Below, one piece after another: positions 8,150 through 17,486 of a DNA stretch of 64,000 nucleotides; position 1 is the first letter of the stretch; the number at the start of each line of letters is the position of its first letter. This DNA comes from DATAGF01 sp963819845 (GTDB taxonomy: Bacteria; Actinomycetota; Thermoleophilia; Miltoncostaeales; Miltoncostaeaceae), in the NCBI GenBank assembly GCA_963819845.1, contig CAWFXQ010000008.1, positions 833,265 to 897,264 of the forward strand, written 5' to 3'. Position numbers and translations under genes: made by a program. Below the pieces are notes generated by a model. The model ran no database searches and was not told the DNA's origin. It saw only the letters and a list, made by a program, of their open reading frames with translations.

Positions 8150-10043
8150 ATGGACATCATCCCCGACAAGCGGCGCGTCGTGAGCCTTGTGGAGCAAGCG
8201 TACGAGGGAAAGATCTGCCTGCCGAACTTCCAGCGAGACTTCGTCTGGACGCGCGAGGAGGTCGCCGACCTCGTTCGCTCGATCGTGCGCGGCTACTTCA
8301 TCGGCTCGCTTCTGCTCCTTCGCTGCGACCCCGCCAAGCCCCCGTTCGCTCCGATATTTCTGCGCGGCGCGGAGCCCGTCCCACCGTGAGCCGCGGCCGG
8401 AGCTCCTCATCCTCGACGGTCAGCAGCGGCTCTCCTCCCTGATCTACGCCCTAACGGCTCCCGACCTCTCCCTCAAGGACTCGAGCAAGCGGCGCTGGTT
8501 CTTCATCGACCTCGACCTGTTGCTGATGCGAACCCGGACAACGACGAGGTCGTCTTCGATCGCGCGAAGCGTGAGCTACGGGGCTCGACGAGCCGCGAGC
8601 ACGCAATACGAGCAGCACGTTCTGCCATGCACCGAACCTCCTCACCTCTGCGCGTTTCCTCAGCTGGCGGGACGGGTTCGAGGACTGGCTTCGAGCCAAC
8701 CGACCTGACGAGCTCGATCTCTTCCGAGCCGAATGGCGGAACGGCTGGACCGAGGCCGCTAATGGCTTCCAGAGCGTTCGAGGCGCCGCTGGTCGAGCTG
8801 CCGCGTGATCGACGAGGCAGACGGCGAGGCGATCGGACGCGTTTGCGCGATCTTCGAGAAGCTGAACTCCACCGGCGTCGATCTCTCCGTCTACGACCTT
8901 TTGACCGCTCGGCTCTACCGGTCGGGAATCAAACTGCACGACCTCTGGGACGAGGCGTGCAAGGAGCATGCGCGGCTCAGGCGCTGGTCGAGCGGCAAGG
9001 CCGACAAGAACAAGTTCGGTGTGCTCGTCCTGCGGACGCTTGCGCTGCTGCGGGGACTCGACCCGAAGCCGAGGATCCTGATCGACCTCTCCCCGACGGA
9101 CTTTGAAGTCGACTGGCGTCGAGCCGCGGCCGCGATCGAGCGAGCCCTCGAGCTGATTACGCATGTCGGCCCCGATGGCTTCGGCGTCTTCGATGAGAAA
9201 GTGGCTGCCCGGATTCGGTCTCATCCCGGTCCTCGCAGCGCTCCGGGCTGAGATCGATGACCGCAAGCTCGGCGAGGAGGAGCGGGCGGACCTGCGCCGG
9301 TGGTACTGGTGCAACGTCTTCATGGAGCGCTATTCAAGCGCGGTCGAGAGCAAGTCGCGCAAGGACTATGCCGAGATGACGCGCACTGGTTCGAAGGTGC
9401 GCCGCGAGCCTGATGTTCTCAGCGAAGCAAGCGACTGGATCGGTGCGCCCGGGTTTCCGCATTCGTGGCTCGGCCAGCTACGCGAGCGCGGTTTACTGCG
9501 GCGTGTTCTGCCTACTTGCGATCCGCAACGCGCGCGACTGGCGCCGCGGCGAGGACCATCCAGCTTCAAGAACTCCAAGATCACCACATCTTCCCGCAGG
9601 CATATCTCAAGCGCCACGGCATTAACAAGAGAGCAGAGCTCAACACGATCGCAAACCGCACGCTGATCTCCGATGAGACCAACGGGAAGATCCGCGACAA
9701 GGCGCCGGCGGACTACCTCGCCGATCCCGAGATCTTCCCCTCGGGACCGCTTCCAGAGCTGCTCGAGCCGCACTTTGTCGCCGGGCCCACAGTAGAGGCG
9801 ATGGCAAAGGCCGGCGAGGCGCTCGATAATCAGCAGGCCGCCGCAGTCTACGAGCATTTTCTCGCGAGACGGGAGGCGGCGATAGTCGCGACGATCCGCC
9901 AGACTTGCGGAGTCCCCGGTGGCCCGGCGGCCATCTCCGCGGAGGCTGACGACGACGCGGCCGACGACCTGGCCGCCGACGCTGCCGAGGCGGAGGTTGA
10001 AGATCCGGCTCTCGCCGACCTTCTGATAGACCTGAGCGCCTGA
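8150..10043 (+). pseudogene. GmrSD-type DUF262/DUF1524 restriction nuclease (multiple frameshifts)
   Basis: Resembles type IV modification-dependent restriction enzymes of the GmrSD family. Seen in order, in different frames: the DUF262 start RVVSLVEQAYEGKICLPNF and QRDFVW; the signature LILDGQQRLSSLIYAL near 8405; FEKLNSTGVDLSVYD near 8855; a helical middle; and the DUF1524 HNH-like motif DHHIFPQAYLK with ANRTLISDETN near 9580-9690. An acidic Ala/Asp tail ends at TGA 10043. At least four frame changes interrupt it. Whether they are sequencing errors or decay cannot be decided here; all key motifs are present, favouring errors. ATG 8150 is preceded by GGTAAGATCGACGGCAGA. Confidence 0.7.
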
Positions 10044-10468
10044 GGTTGGCCGCAGACTGACCGGCGGCGATTCGGCCTCGGAGCGCGAGTCGGGACCACC
10101 CCGAGACCTTCGGCAGAGTCCTATCGGCAGGCGGCGCTAACTCACCGCAGCCGATTCCCCGCCTCGTCCGTCGCAGCCGCGAGCACTTCCTATGGGCTGC
10201 CTGTCAGCGCGGCGCCTCGGACACCATCGTCGCCCTCCTGCGCAGACTTTTGATCGCGAACGTGTTCGTGCCCCTACAAGGCGGGTCGCGGCAGATTCCG
10301 CCGTCCCAACCGTTGTCATGCGAAGAACAGGCGCAAGGAGATGTGGCGTCGTCATCATTACGCCCCTACGCCCTCAGTACGCGCTCGCAACCCCGACCTC
10401 GCGCCAACCTTCGCCAAAGCCATCGAGGCGCCTAGCCTAGCGCGGACTTCGCGGCCGGCCAACTACCT
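10044..10468. other. intergenic, nothing recognised
   Basis: About 425 bp between the GmrSD-like gene and the convergent ATPase gene. The frames here are short, lack ribosome sites and show no protein-like composition. No clear terminator hairpin was found. Confidence 0.5.
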
Positions 10469-13400
10469 CTAGCGGCGGAAGAGCGGGGTCCAATCCTCGG
10501 ACTCGCCCCATAGGATAGCCAGGGAATTGTTCGGGCACCGAGCCTCGAAGCAGACTGCCGCTTGAGACTCCTCATAGCCCAGTGGCTGCTTCTTATCCAG
10601 CTTCACCCCTTGCTCCCAAGCAATTTTCCGAGCACGCTCGCGATCGCCCATGTCCGGGAAAATGCGTGACTCCTCCGAAAAACACCTATCGCCATCATCC
10701 AATACATCTGCGGCGTTCACCCGCCCAGTCCACCCGAGACGCGCACTCGCCGCGCGGACCCGCTCCAGCCCGTCCTCGAATCCACACGCCGCCATCACAT
10801 ACACCTCGACTTCGGCCGGCCACGCCGACTCCTTTGTCCACTCGGAGTGCAACGCCTCCAGTCTTCGCTCAGCTGTCTTTCCGGTCGCGATGAAATCCTC
10901 GAGAATGATCACGGCCTTGGTGCTCCCCGACGTGTCGCGCAGCACATTGCGCACATGCGCGGAGTCCACTGCACGTTGGGAGAAAATCCCGTTCTCGTCT
11001 CTGTACGGCTTCACCAAGTGCCCGGCGCCACTGCCTCCACCCTCTAGGCCGCACACCACCAAGTCGCTGCGGACGCGCTCCTTGCCCTTGAAGGTGTACG
11101 CGTAACCGTTCGCAGCAAGGTCACGGATAACGAACTCGTGGAGTTGCCGCAGCCGCTCGCGAAGATAGTCGGCCCGATAGTACCTAAGCCGCTGCAAGAG
11201 CTTTAACATCAGCCGCTGATCGCCGGGGGGGCCGAATTGCTCCAACCATCTAGCGATCCGGTTGGGGCTGATAACTTCCCCAGCGTAAGTCCGCCAGCGC
11301 TCGGCCAATGCCTCCAACTCGCTCGCCTTCGGCCGCTCTTCCTCCTCCCGCCGCTGGCGCTGGATGAGTGCATCGTCGTCGCCCATGCTCGTGATGATCT
11401 CGCGCACGCCGACGTCGGCAAGCCACCTCGCGAAAAGCGGAACCCGAAATGCCACGATCCCGTCCTCGCCCGAGACCACAATGCGCCGATCCTTGAAGCC
11501 TCGAATGACATCACGGGCCGCCGGTTCGTCCACAGCGAGCGATCGCGCTTCTGCGCAGATGTTCTCCTCGGTCAGGCTCGACCGGGCGCGTAGACACTGC
11601 GCGATGGCCAGAAGGACGCGGCGGCGCATCAGCGACACATAAGTCTTCTCGTCGCCCTCAGCCTGGATCGCGTCGTCCCAAAAATGCTGGAAGCTAGTTG
11701 CACTGAGTCTCGGTATGGCTGCTTCCACCGCATCCTGCATATCGCAGAGAGTCACATGCCCATCTCGCGTTAGTCGGTGCCGCTCAAACATCTCTCTCGC
11801 CACAAGATGGGTGATCCACGGATTTCCAGCGGTCTGCCGGTGCAGGACTTCAACGGCCTCATCGTCAATAATTAGCCAGTCTCGCACGGGCACGCGCACG
11901 AGGTCTGCAAAGTCACCATTCTGATCGCCGTTGAAGTAGTCAACCGCGACCTCGACAAACTTGTTCAAGGCCAAGCCGTGCGTCGAAACGACAAAGCGCA
12001 TTCGCTCGCCGCCCACAAGCAGGACGCCTACGTTCCTTTTGGTACCTAGACTTTGCAGTGTCTGAAAGAACGGGCTGGCAACTGGGCCCGGTTGGTACAA
12101 CTCGGGATGTTCCATGGCGTCGAATTCATCGATGACAAGAACAAAACGCTTCTCCGGAGTCAGCTGCGCAATGCGGGCGAAGACCTCGGTCAGCGGGCTC
12201 AGGCCGCTCGAAAACTCCGGAGGCCGGATCTCAGAGTATCGCTGGTCCGACTCAAGGACGTCGGCCGCGATACGTTCGCCCAATCGCCGAACCGTCTCCT
12301 CGGGGCTATTAGCGCCGAAGTCCCCGGACTGCAAGACGACGAAATGGAACTGGCCCGGGCGCATGTCGTTTACGCTAGACATGACAGCGTGTGCGATTGA
12401 CGTCTTTCCAACCCGCTTTTGCCCAACGACTCGGGCATTCCCAGGGCTCTGGGACGCCACCAGGAGTCGCATAAGGCTTCGAACGACGGCCGCGCGCCCA
12501 ACGAATTCGCGGGATCAGTAACGGCTTGCAGAGGGTACGGGTCCTCGAAGTCGAGACTGTCCCAGTCCACGTCACCCGCCTGGGCGGGGAGGGTCAGGAT
12601 CTCTTCAGTCTCGCCTTGGCTATCGTCAGGGTTGCGCCAAGTCACCCGAGCTAGTACGGCGTCGCCCTCAAGTCCCTCCTCGACGACAACTCCCGGAAAT
12701 GCGACACGGATTGTCCCCGCCGGCAGGAGGCCGATGTGACGCTCGGCATCCGCAAAGACAACGCGTCAACAGCCGCCGATTGAGATTGAGACGTCCCGCG
12801 CCTTGCCCGTGCCGACATTCTCGACATCAAGACGCAGAAGGATCGGGTTACCCTCGCGAGTAAGCGGATAGCGCTTCTCGCGGTTGCGAAGTCGGAGGTC
12901 GGCGGGGTCAGCCAGGCCGCGAGCTTTGACGCGGTCGCGGACGAGTGAGATCAAGGTCGTAGCCAAGCTGCCGAGGAAGGACGTCAGGTACGGGCTATCG
13001 GCGACGGCGGTGCGAAGTGCAGCGCAATGGTCGGTTGCGATAGCTGCACGCTCCAAGAGCGCCTGGTCATCCGCGTGGACCACGTCTGCGGCAGCGGCAA
13101 TAGCGTCTGAGATGCCTTTTGCGTTCACGCTGCTCGGCAGGAGGGGTGTGAGGATAATCTCGGTCAGGGGGTCATGGAGAAGCCGGTTTGCCTGACTGCG
13201 CCACGCCGGCACCGCGTCAACTGACGTCAATGAGTTCAACTGACTCTGCATTTCGATCTCAATGTTGGCCACAGCTGCCCTGAGCGCCTCGCGCTTCTCA
13301 AAGGCCTGATCCTTGGTAGCGATGCCCAACTTGGGATACAGGCGCGCCGAGAGGTGTCTGTCGAAGAACTGGCTGGCGTGGCGGAGGCGACCATCCTCGC

Positions 13401-13707
13401 GAAAGACGTCGTCGTCCTGTACGAGGAGACGGAGGAGCGCGCTGCACGCAAGATCCTCACATGCACGCTCTGAGAGCACCGCCGCAATAAGATCGTCCGA
13501 CGACGAGAACGGGACTGCGGCAGCCCGCAGGACGGCCTCGGCGAGAACGGCTAGATGCGCCTGAGTATCCAGCTCAGATCTGTGACCTCGCGATGCACCT
13601 ATAGCAGCGAGACTGAGATCCAATGCGAGAATCGGGGTCCGCTTCAACTCCTCCTTCGCGCGGTCGATTGGTTGCGGCTTGGCCGTCTTGCTCGATGTCA
13701 CGTCCAC
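10469..13707 (-). CDS. large ATPase-phosphoribosyltransferase-like defence protein (one in-frame TGA, one frameshift)
   Basis: Read through, this is one polypeptide of about 1,080 residues. Order: residues 1-280 helical, no known family; about 285-390 a beta-rich Ig/CARDB-like segment (LRLDVENVGTGKARDVSISI); FVGRAAVV near 397; Walker A GQKRVGKTS near 429 and Walker B FVLVIDEFD near 520, as in STAND/ORC-like NTPases; helical and winged-helix-like regions with KASELEALAERWRTYAGEV; and a C-terminal phosphoribosyltransferase-like domain with the PRPP-loop motif VIILEDFIATGKT near 935. Such C-terminal PRTase-CE domains are described as effectors in bacterial conflict systems. Reading is broken by TGA at 12766-12768 (same frame either side) and by a 1-nt shift near 12510. 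Start GTG 13707 follows GAAGGA. GC is lower than in the chromosome. Function is inferred. Confidence 0.7.
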
Positions 13708-14123
13708 TGTCCTTCACGGTTGTGTCTGAAAGCACCAGATTTTCGCAGGGCTCGCAGAATCGGGGGCTATCCGAAGGTCGAGTTCTTCCGTGGACTCGAG
13801 ACCGTCCAGGATGTCTTGACGACGCGATCGTCACACCGGCTGGCCTATCCCGAGAGGCGGGCGCCAGTCAGCTGACCCCACTCACTGCACCAGCCCCTAA
13901 GAGCCAATCGGCTGGGCGTGCGGCCATCTTGAGCAGGAGCCCGGTCGCCTCCGGAAGATCCTTGAAGTCGTGGGCCTCGCCGGGGCGGAAAAGTGGCCCC
14001 ACAGGTGGCCCACGCAACCCACCGAGATCAACCGAAGCGTCGGAGGTCAGCGCAGCCTTCGATGGCACCCATTTGCAGGAAAAAGCCAGCCGGTCCGAGA
14101 TTCGGCGAAGTATGCTCAGACCC
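13708..14123. other. no gene: right end of island A
   Basis: About 415 bp upstream of the large ATPase gene without a supported ORF. It contains the right candidate arm site (13994-14014) and leads into att copy 2. The promoter of the large ATPase gene should lie near 13710-13770, but no clear boxes stand out. Confidence 0.5.
13994..14014 (+). repeat. candidate integrase arm site, right end of island A
   Basis: Partner of the 21-bp sequence at 4677-4697 (19 of 21 identical, same orientation), 110 bp inside att copy 2. Confidence 0.5.
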
Positions 14124-14165
14124 CTCGTAATGAAGGGGTCCCCGGTTCGAGTCCGGGCGTCGGCT
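14124..14165 (+). repeat. att copy 2 (tRNA-Thr 3' half), right end of island A
   Basis: A perfect 42-bp copy of 4607-4648. The 5' half of the tRNA is absent: no D arm precedes it, so it is not a tRNA gene. It closes a 9.5-kb segment. Confidence 0.85.
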
Positions 14166-14250
14166 TGGGGAAAGCTCGCATTGAGCAGGGGTTAAGGTGC
14201 GGGCGGAGCCGTGGACGCCCGCCCGCCAAGCCTCCCAGGGGGAGCCGGCG

Positions 14251-14534
14251 CTACGGCGAGCGGTAGGCGTCGGCTCGGTGGCTGACGACGAGGACCTCGA
14301 CGAGGCGCTGTTCCTCGTCGAGGCGGTAGATGATGCGGTAGTCGCTCCTTCGGGCCGCACGGCAGCCGCCCATGGCTCGGCCAGCTCCTTGCCCAAGCGG
14401 TGCGGGTTCACGACGAGCGGTCCGGTGATCAGCTCAAGGACGGCGCTCGCGATGCGGGACGGAAGGCGCTCGAGGTCGCGAGCGGCGCGGCGCGAGACCA
14501 CGAGCCGCCAGGTCGGCGGCTCGCCGGATACCAC
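14251..14534 (-). CDS. RelE/ParE-family toxin (one frameshift)
   Basis: Small ribosome-dependent RNase or gyrase-poison type toxin fold. Seen: WRLVVSRRAARDLERLPSRI at the N terminus, NPHRLGKELAEPWAA in the middle and, after one indel near 14350, DYRIIYRLDEEQRLVEVL and VSHRADAYR, the characteristic C-terminal strand and RxxxY end of RelE. The length of about 94 residues fits. Start GTG 14534 directly abuts the antitoxin stop, typical of a TA operon. The pair is the only content of the short segment between att copies 2 and 3. Confidence 0.78.
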
Positions 14535-14777
14535 CTACTCGCCGCGCTCGGGCGCCGGGTGGCGGGCGTGAAGCGCTTCCGGCGAGACTGTGCGGCCGGC
14601 GGTCAGGTCCTCGCGCGCCTCGTCAAGGGCGAGTTGCTCAGATTCGGTGGGCGGCCGATCATCCGGCTCCCACTCGTCGGCCATGAACCTGACCTCGTCC
14701 CAGCGGGCGACCAAGCGCTCGGCCGCCTCGGGCTCGAGGCCGTCAACCAGCTGGTGAAGCCGCTCGCGCGTGGTCAC
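14535..14777 (-). CDS. antitoxin of the RelE/ParE-type pair
   Basis: An 80-residue acidic protein upstream of and abutting the toxin gene. The N-terminal helices (RERLHQLVDGLEPEAAERLV) and the ending (LTAGRTVSPEALHARHP) match antitoxins that pair with RelE-like toxins. No obvious ribbon-helix-helix or HTH is visible, so the DNA-binding class is unclear. Start GTG 14777. Confidence 0.72.
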   Translation of the reverse strand: MTTRERLHQLVDGLEPEAAERLVARWDEVRFMADEWEPDDRPPTESEQLALDEAREDLTAGRTVSPEALHARHPAPERGE

Positions 14778-14998
14778 ATCGCAGAGGGTAGGGAGGCCGG
14801 GCTCAAGCCGTCAAACCCTCGCGCTCGCGCACTCGAACCCCAAGGCAGGGAGCCGGGGGAGCGGGCTGACCCGGGCAGAACGTAGCGATCGGTGACCACC
14901 GGTGCCCAGCGAAGTGGACCCCAACATGGACACCCAGGGCTCTGAGTCCAAGCCAGAATCAACTCGATTGCAGGCCCTTAACACTCGATTGCCCATGA

Positions 14999-15040
14999 CT
15001 CGTAATGAAGGGGGTCCGGGGTTCGAGTCCCGCGCCGGCT
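14999..15040 (+). repeat. att copy 3 (diverged tRNA-Thr 3' half)
   Basis: Imperfect copy: it keeps the anticodon-loop sequence CTCGTAATGAAG and TTCGAGT, but has an extra G after the anticodon arm, a changed T stem and CGCCGG instead of CGTCGG at the acceptor. No D arm precedes it. Two ACTCGATTG repeats lie just upstream at about 14960-14990. Confidence 0.75.
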
Positions 15041-15437
15041 CCTCAGAAGTAGGGGGGTTAAGCAGGGATTAAGCGGTGGCAGTCTGGGCCATTGCATGCT
15101 CAAGAGAGTGCACCCGAGGCCACGGATCATTCTGGGGGTCCGGTGAGCCGTCGAATCGTGGCGGGTTGGGGCCGGCGTCGGAGATCGTGGCGGGGCGGGG
15201 ATACCTCCGACTCTGCAGTCCCGCACGCTTCGGGGAGTTGGGCGTCATCAAAGTGACAAACGCTGCGGGGGGCCGCATGTGCGGCTCCGCCCGCGTGCCA
15301 GACCCACGGTAGAAGAGTCGCCGTACCGTGCAGGGCCATGCGCATGAGAACGGTCTCATCCCCGGCTCATGGGCGTCTCACGCGCCGCTCCTACCGTCCT
15401 CTCCAGCACATGGTTCAAAACGAAAGGAGGGGACACC
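15041..15437. other. no gene: left end of island C and leader region of the exporter
   Basis: About 400 bp with no supported ORF. It carries a GTGCACCCGA motif at 15108-15117 that matches two copies near the opposite end of the segment. The promoter for the exporter operon should lie just upstream of 15420. Confidence 0.45.
15108..15117 (+). repeat. candidate arm motif, left end of island C
   Basis: The decamer GTGCACCCGA, preceded by AGA, lies 68 bp inside att copy 3. The same motif occurs twice, 12 bp apart, at 24671-24692, just inside att copy 4. Confidence 0.45.
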
Positions 15438-17486
15438 ATGGCTGCCCAGTTCACCACGATCGTCCCCGCGGCACGGAGCTACAGCTCGCACTCCAACAGC
15501 AACAGCTCCAACGACGGCCGTCGCAGGCGCCGCCGCGGCGGCGGCGGCGGCGGAACCGCCGGCGTCGCGGCACCGACACCTGAGCACGACGGTCCAGGAC
15601 GACCTGGGACGGCCCCGCCCCCGGCGGGGCCGTTCGCGCGTTCCGTGACACGCCTCCGCGCTCATCTGCGCCGCCTCCTCGTGCCCGGCGGCCACGGCCC
15701 CCAGCTCGTCGCCGCCGCGCCGAGCGTCCGCGTGCGCGACATCTTCCGGCGCTTCTGGCCGGACGTGCGCCCGTACAGGCGCTGGATCGCGCTCGGGCTC
15801 GTGTTCGCGGTCATCGTGCCCGCGATCGAGACGGTCGAGATCTGGATGTTCAAGCTGGTCGTCAACGAGGTCCTCGTGCCGGGCGACCTCGGGCCGCTGG
15901 GCTGGATCGCCCTGGCGTACGTGGGGTTGACGCTGCTCGGGGCGGTGATCGGGTTCGCCGACGACTACCTCGCGGCGTGGGTCGGCGAGCGCTTCGTCCT
16001 GAACCTGCGCACCCGCGTGTTCAGGCACATCCAGCGGCTCTCCGCCGGCGACCTCGACAAGCGCCGGGTGGGGGACCTCGTGAGCCGGATGACCGGCGAC
16101 GTCGCGGCGATCGAGTCGCTCGCCCTCGCCGGCGTGGCCGAGTTCCTGTCGGCGACCTTCCGGATCCTCTTCTTCGCCGCGGCGCTGATCTACCTGGAGT
16201 GGAGCCTGGCGCTGGTCGCGCTCGTCATGGCGCCGCTGTTCTGGCTGACGGCGCGCCGCTTCTCGCTCCTGATCAAGGGCGCCGCCCGGGAGAAGCGCCG
16301 GCGCAGCGGGTCGCTCGGCGCCGTCACCGAGGAGAGCCTCGGCAACGCGTCGCTCGTGCAGGCCTACAACCGCCAGGACGGCGAGGTCGCGCGCTTTCGC
16401 CGCGAGGGCGAGGGGATCATGGAGGCCGAGCTGGCGTCCACGCGCATCCGGGCCCTGTTCACGCCGATCCTCGACATGCTCGAGCTCGCCGCGGCCCTGC
16501 TCGTCATCGGCCTGGGCACCTGGGCGGTCACCGAGGACCGGCTGTCGATCGGCGGGCTCCTGGTGTTCCTCGCCTACCTCACCCAGCTCCTGGGGCCCGT
16601 GCGCGAGTTGAGCTCGCTGAGCAACTCGGTCTTCTCCGCGGCCGCCGGCGCGGAGCGGGTGATCGAGCTACTCGACGAGGAGCCGCGGGTCGCGGACCGC
16701 GAGGGCGCGACGTCGATCGGCCGGGCACGCGGGGTGATCGAGCTCCAGGACGTGACCTTCCGCTACCCGGGCGCCGACGCGCCTGCGCTCGACGGGGTGA
16801 CGCTGCGCGTCGACCCCGGCGAGACCGTCGCCCTCGTCGGCCCGAGCGGGGCGGGCAAGTCGACGCTGGCGAGGATGATCCTGCGCCTGCACGACCCGGA
16901 CGCGGGCGTCGTTCGCCTGGACGGGCGAGACGTCCGCGAGGTGACGATGGCCTCACTCCGCGACAACATCGCGGTCCTGATGCAGGAGACGCTGGTGCTG
17001 CAGGCCTCGGCCGGGGAGAACATCGCCCTCGGGCGTCCCGCGGCGACCGACGAGGAGATCAGGGCCGCGGCGCGCGCGGCCGGCGCCGACGAGTTCCTGA
17101 GCGCCCTGCCCGACGGCTACGACACCATCCTCGACGCCCGAGGCCGCAACCTCTCCGGCGGCCAGCGCCAGCGGGTGGCCATCGCGCGGGCGCTCGTGCG
17201 CGATGCGCCGGTGCTGATCCTCGACGAGCCCTCGACGGGGCTCGACGAGCTCGCGCGCCGCCGCATGGCCGAGCCGCTGCGGCGTCTCGTGCAGGGCCGC
17301 ACCTCGATCGTGATCTCCCACGACCTCCTGACCGTGCGCGACGCCGACCGCGTCGTGGTGCTCGACGGTGGGCGCGTCGCGGAGGTGGGCGCCCACGAGG
17401 AGCTCATCGCCCGCGGCGGCCTCTACGCCCGCCTCTTTCGCGAGCGGACGGCCGCCGCCGCCGCGGTCGCGGCGGCCGCTCGATGA
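15438..17486 (+). CDS. ABC exporter, fused permease-ATPase, with unusual leader
   Basis: Homodimer- or heterodimer-type ABC exporter. Seen: six predicted membrane helices between about residues 115 and 390 counted from ATG 15438, and an ATPase domain with Walker A GPSGAGKST, Q-loop MQET, signature LSGGQRQR, Walker B VLILDEPST and H-loop ISHD. Substrate is unknown. ATG 15438 has a very good site (GGAGGGGACACC). However, the first 68 codons encode a Ser/Asn-, Arg- and Gly-rich tail unlike any exporter and end in a strong hairpin (15609-15633), with an in-frame GTG at 15645 right after it. The exporter may really start at 15645 behind a leader peptide. The kinase gene overlaps its stop by ATGA. 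Confidence 0.85.
   Translation: MAAQFTTIVPAARSYSSHSNSNSSNDGRRRRRRGGGGGGTAGVAAPTPEHDGPGRPGTAPPPAGPFARSVTRLRAHLRRLLVPGGHGPQLVAAAPSVRVRDIFRRFWPDVRPYRRWIALGLVFAVIVPAIETVEIWMFKLVVNEVLVPGDLGPLGWIALAYVGLTLLGAVIGFADDYLAAWVGERFVLNLRTRVFRHIQRLSAGDLDKRRVGDLVSRMTGDVAAIESLALAGVAEFLSATFRILFFAAALIYLEWSLALVALVMAPLFWLTARRFSLLIKGAAREKRRRSGSLGAVTEESLGNASLVQAYNRQDGEVARFRREGEGIMEAELASTRIRALFTPILDMLELAAALLVIGLGTWAVTEDRLSIGGLLVFLAYLTQLLGPVRELSSLSNSVFSAAAGAERVIELLDEEPRVADREGATSIGRARGVIELQDVTFRYPGADAPALDGVTLRVDPGETVALVGPSGAGKSTLARMILRLHDPDAGVVRLDGRDVREVTMASLRDNIAVLMQETLVLQASAGENIALGRPAATDEEIRAAARAAGADEFLSALPDGYDTILDARGRNLSGGQRQRVAIARALVRDAPVLILDEPSTGLDELARRRMAEPLRRLVQGRTSIVISHDLLTVRDADRVVVLDGGRVAEVGAHEELIARGGLYARLFRERTAAAAAVAAAAR
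15609..15633 (+). terminator. 11-bp hairpin inside the exporter 5' region, possible attenuator
   Basis: Perfect stem ACGGCCCCGCC/GGCGGGGCCGT with a CCC loop, immediately before GTG 15645 and after the odd 5' coding stretch. In an intercistronic position this would be read as a terminator or attenuator. Confidence 0.5.

Noticed and set aside
4649..14123. CRISPR array or Cas genes in the defence island
   Set aside because: No regularly spaced repeats of 24-40 bp and no Cas motifs were seen.
14124..14165. Second tRNA-Thr gene
   Set aside because: Only the 3' half is present. The preceding sequence does not form a D arm or acceptor 5' strand; the same holds for 14999 and 24755.
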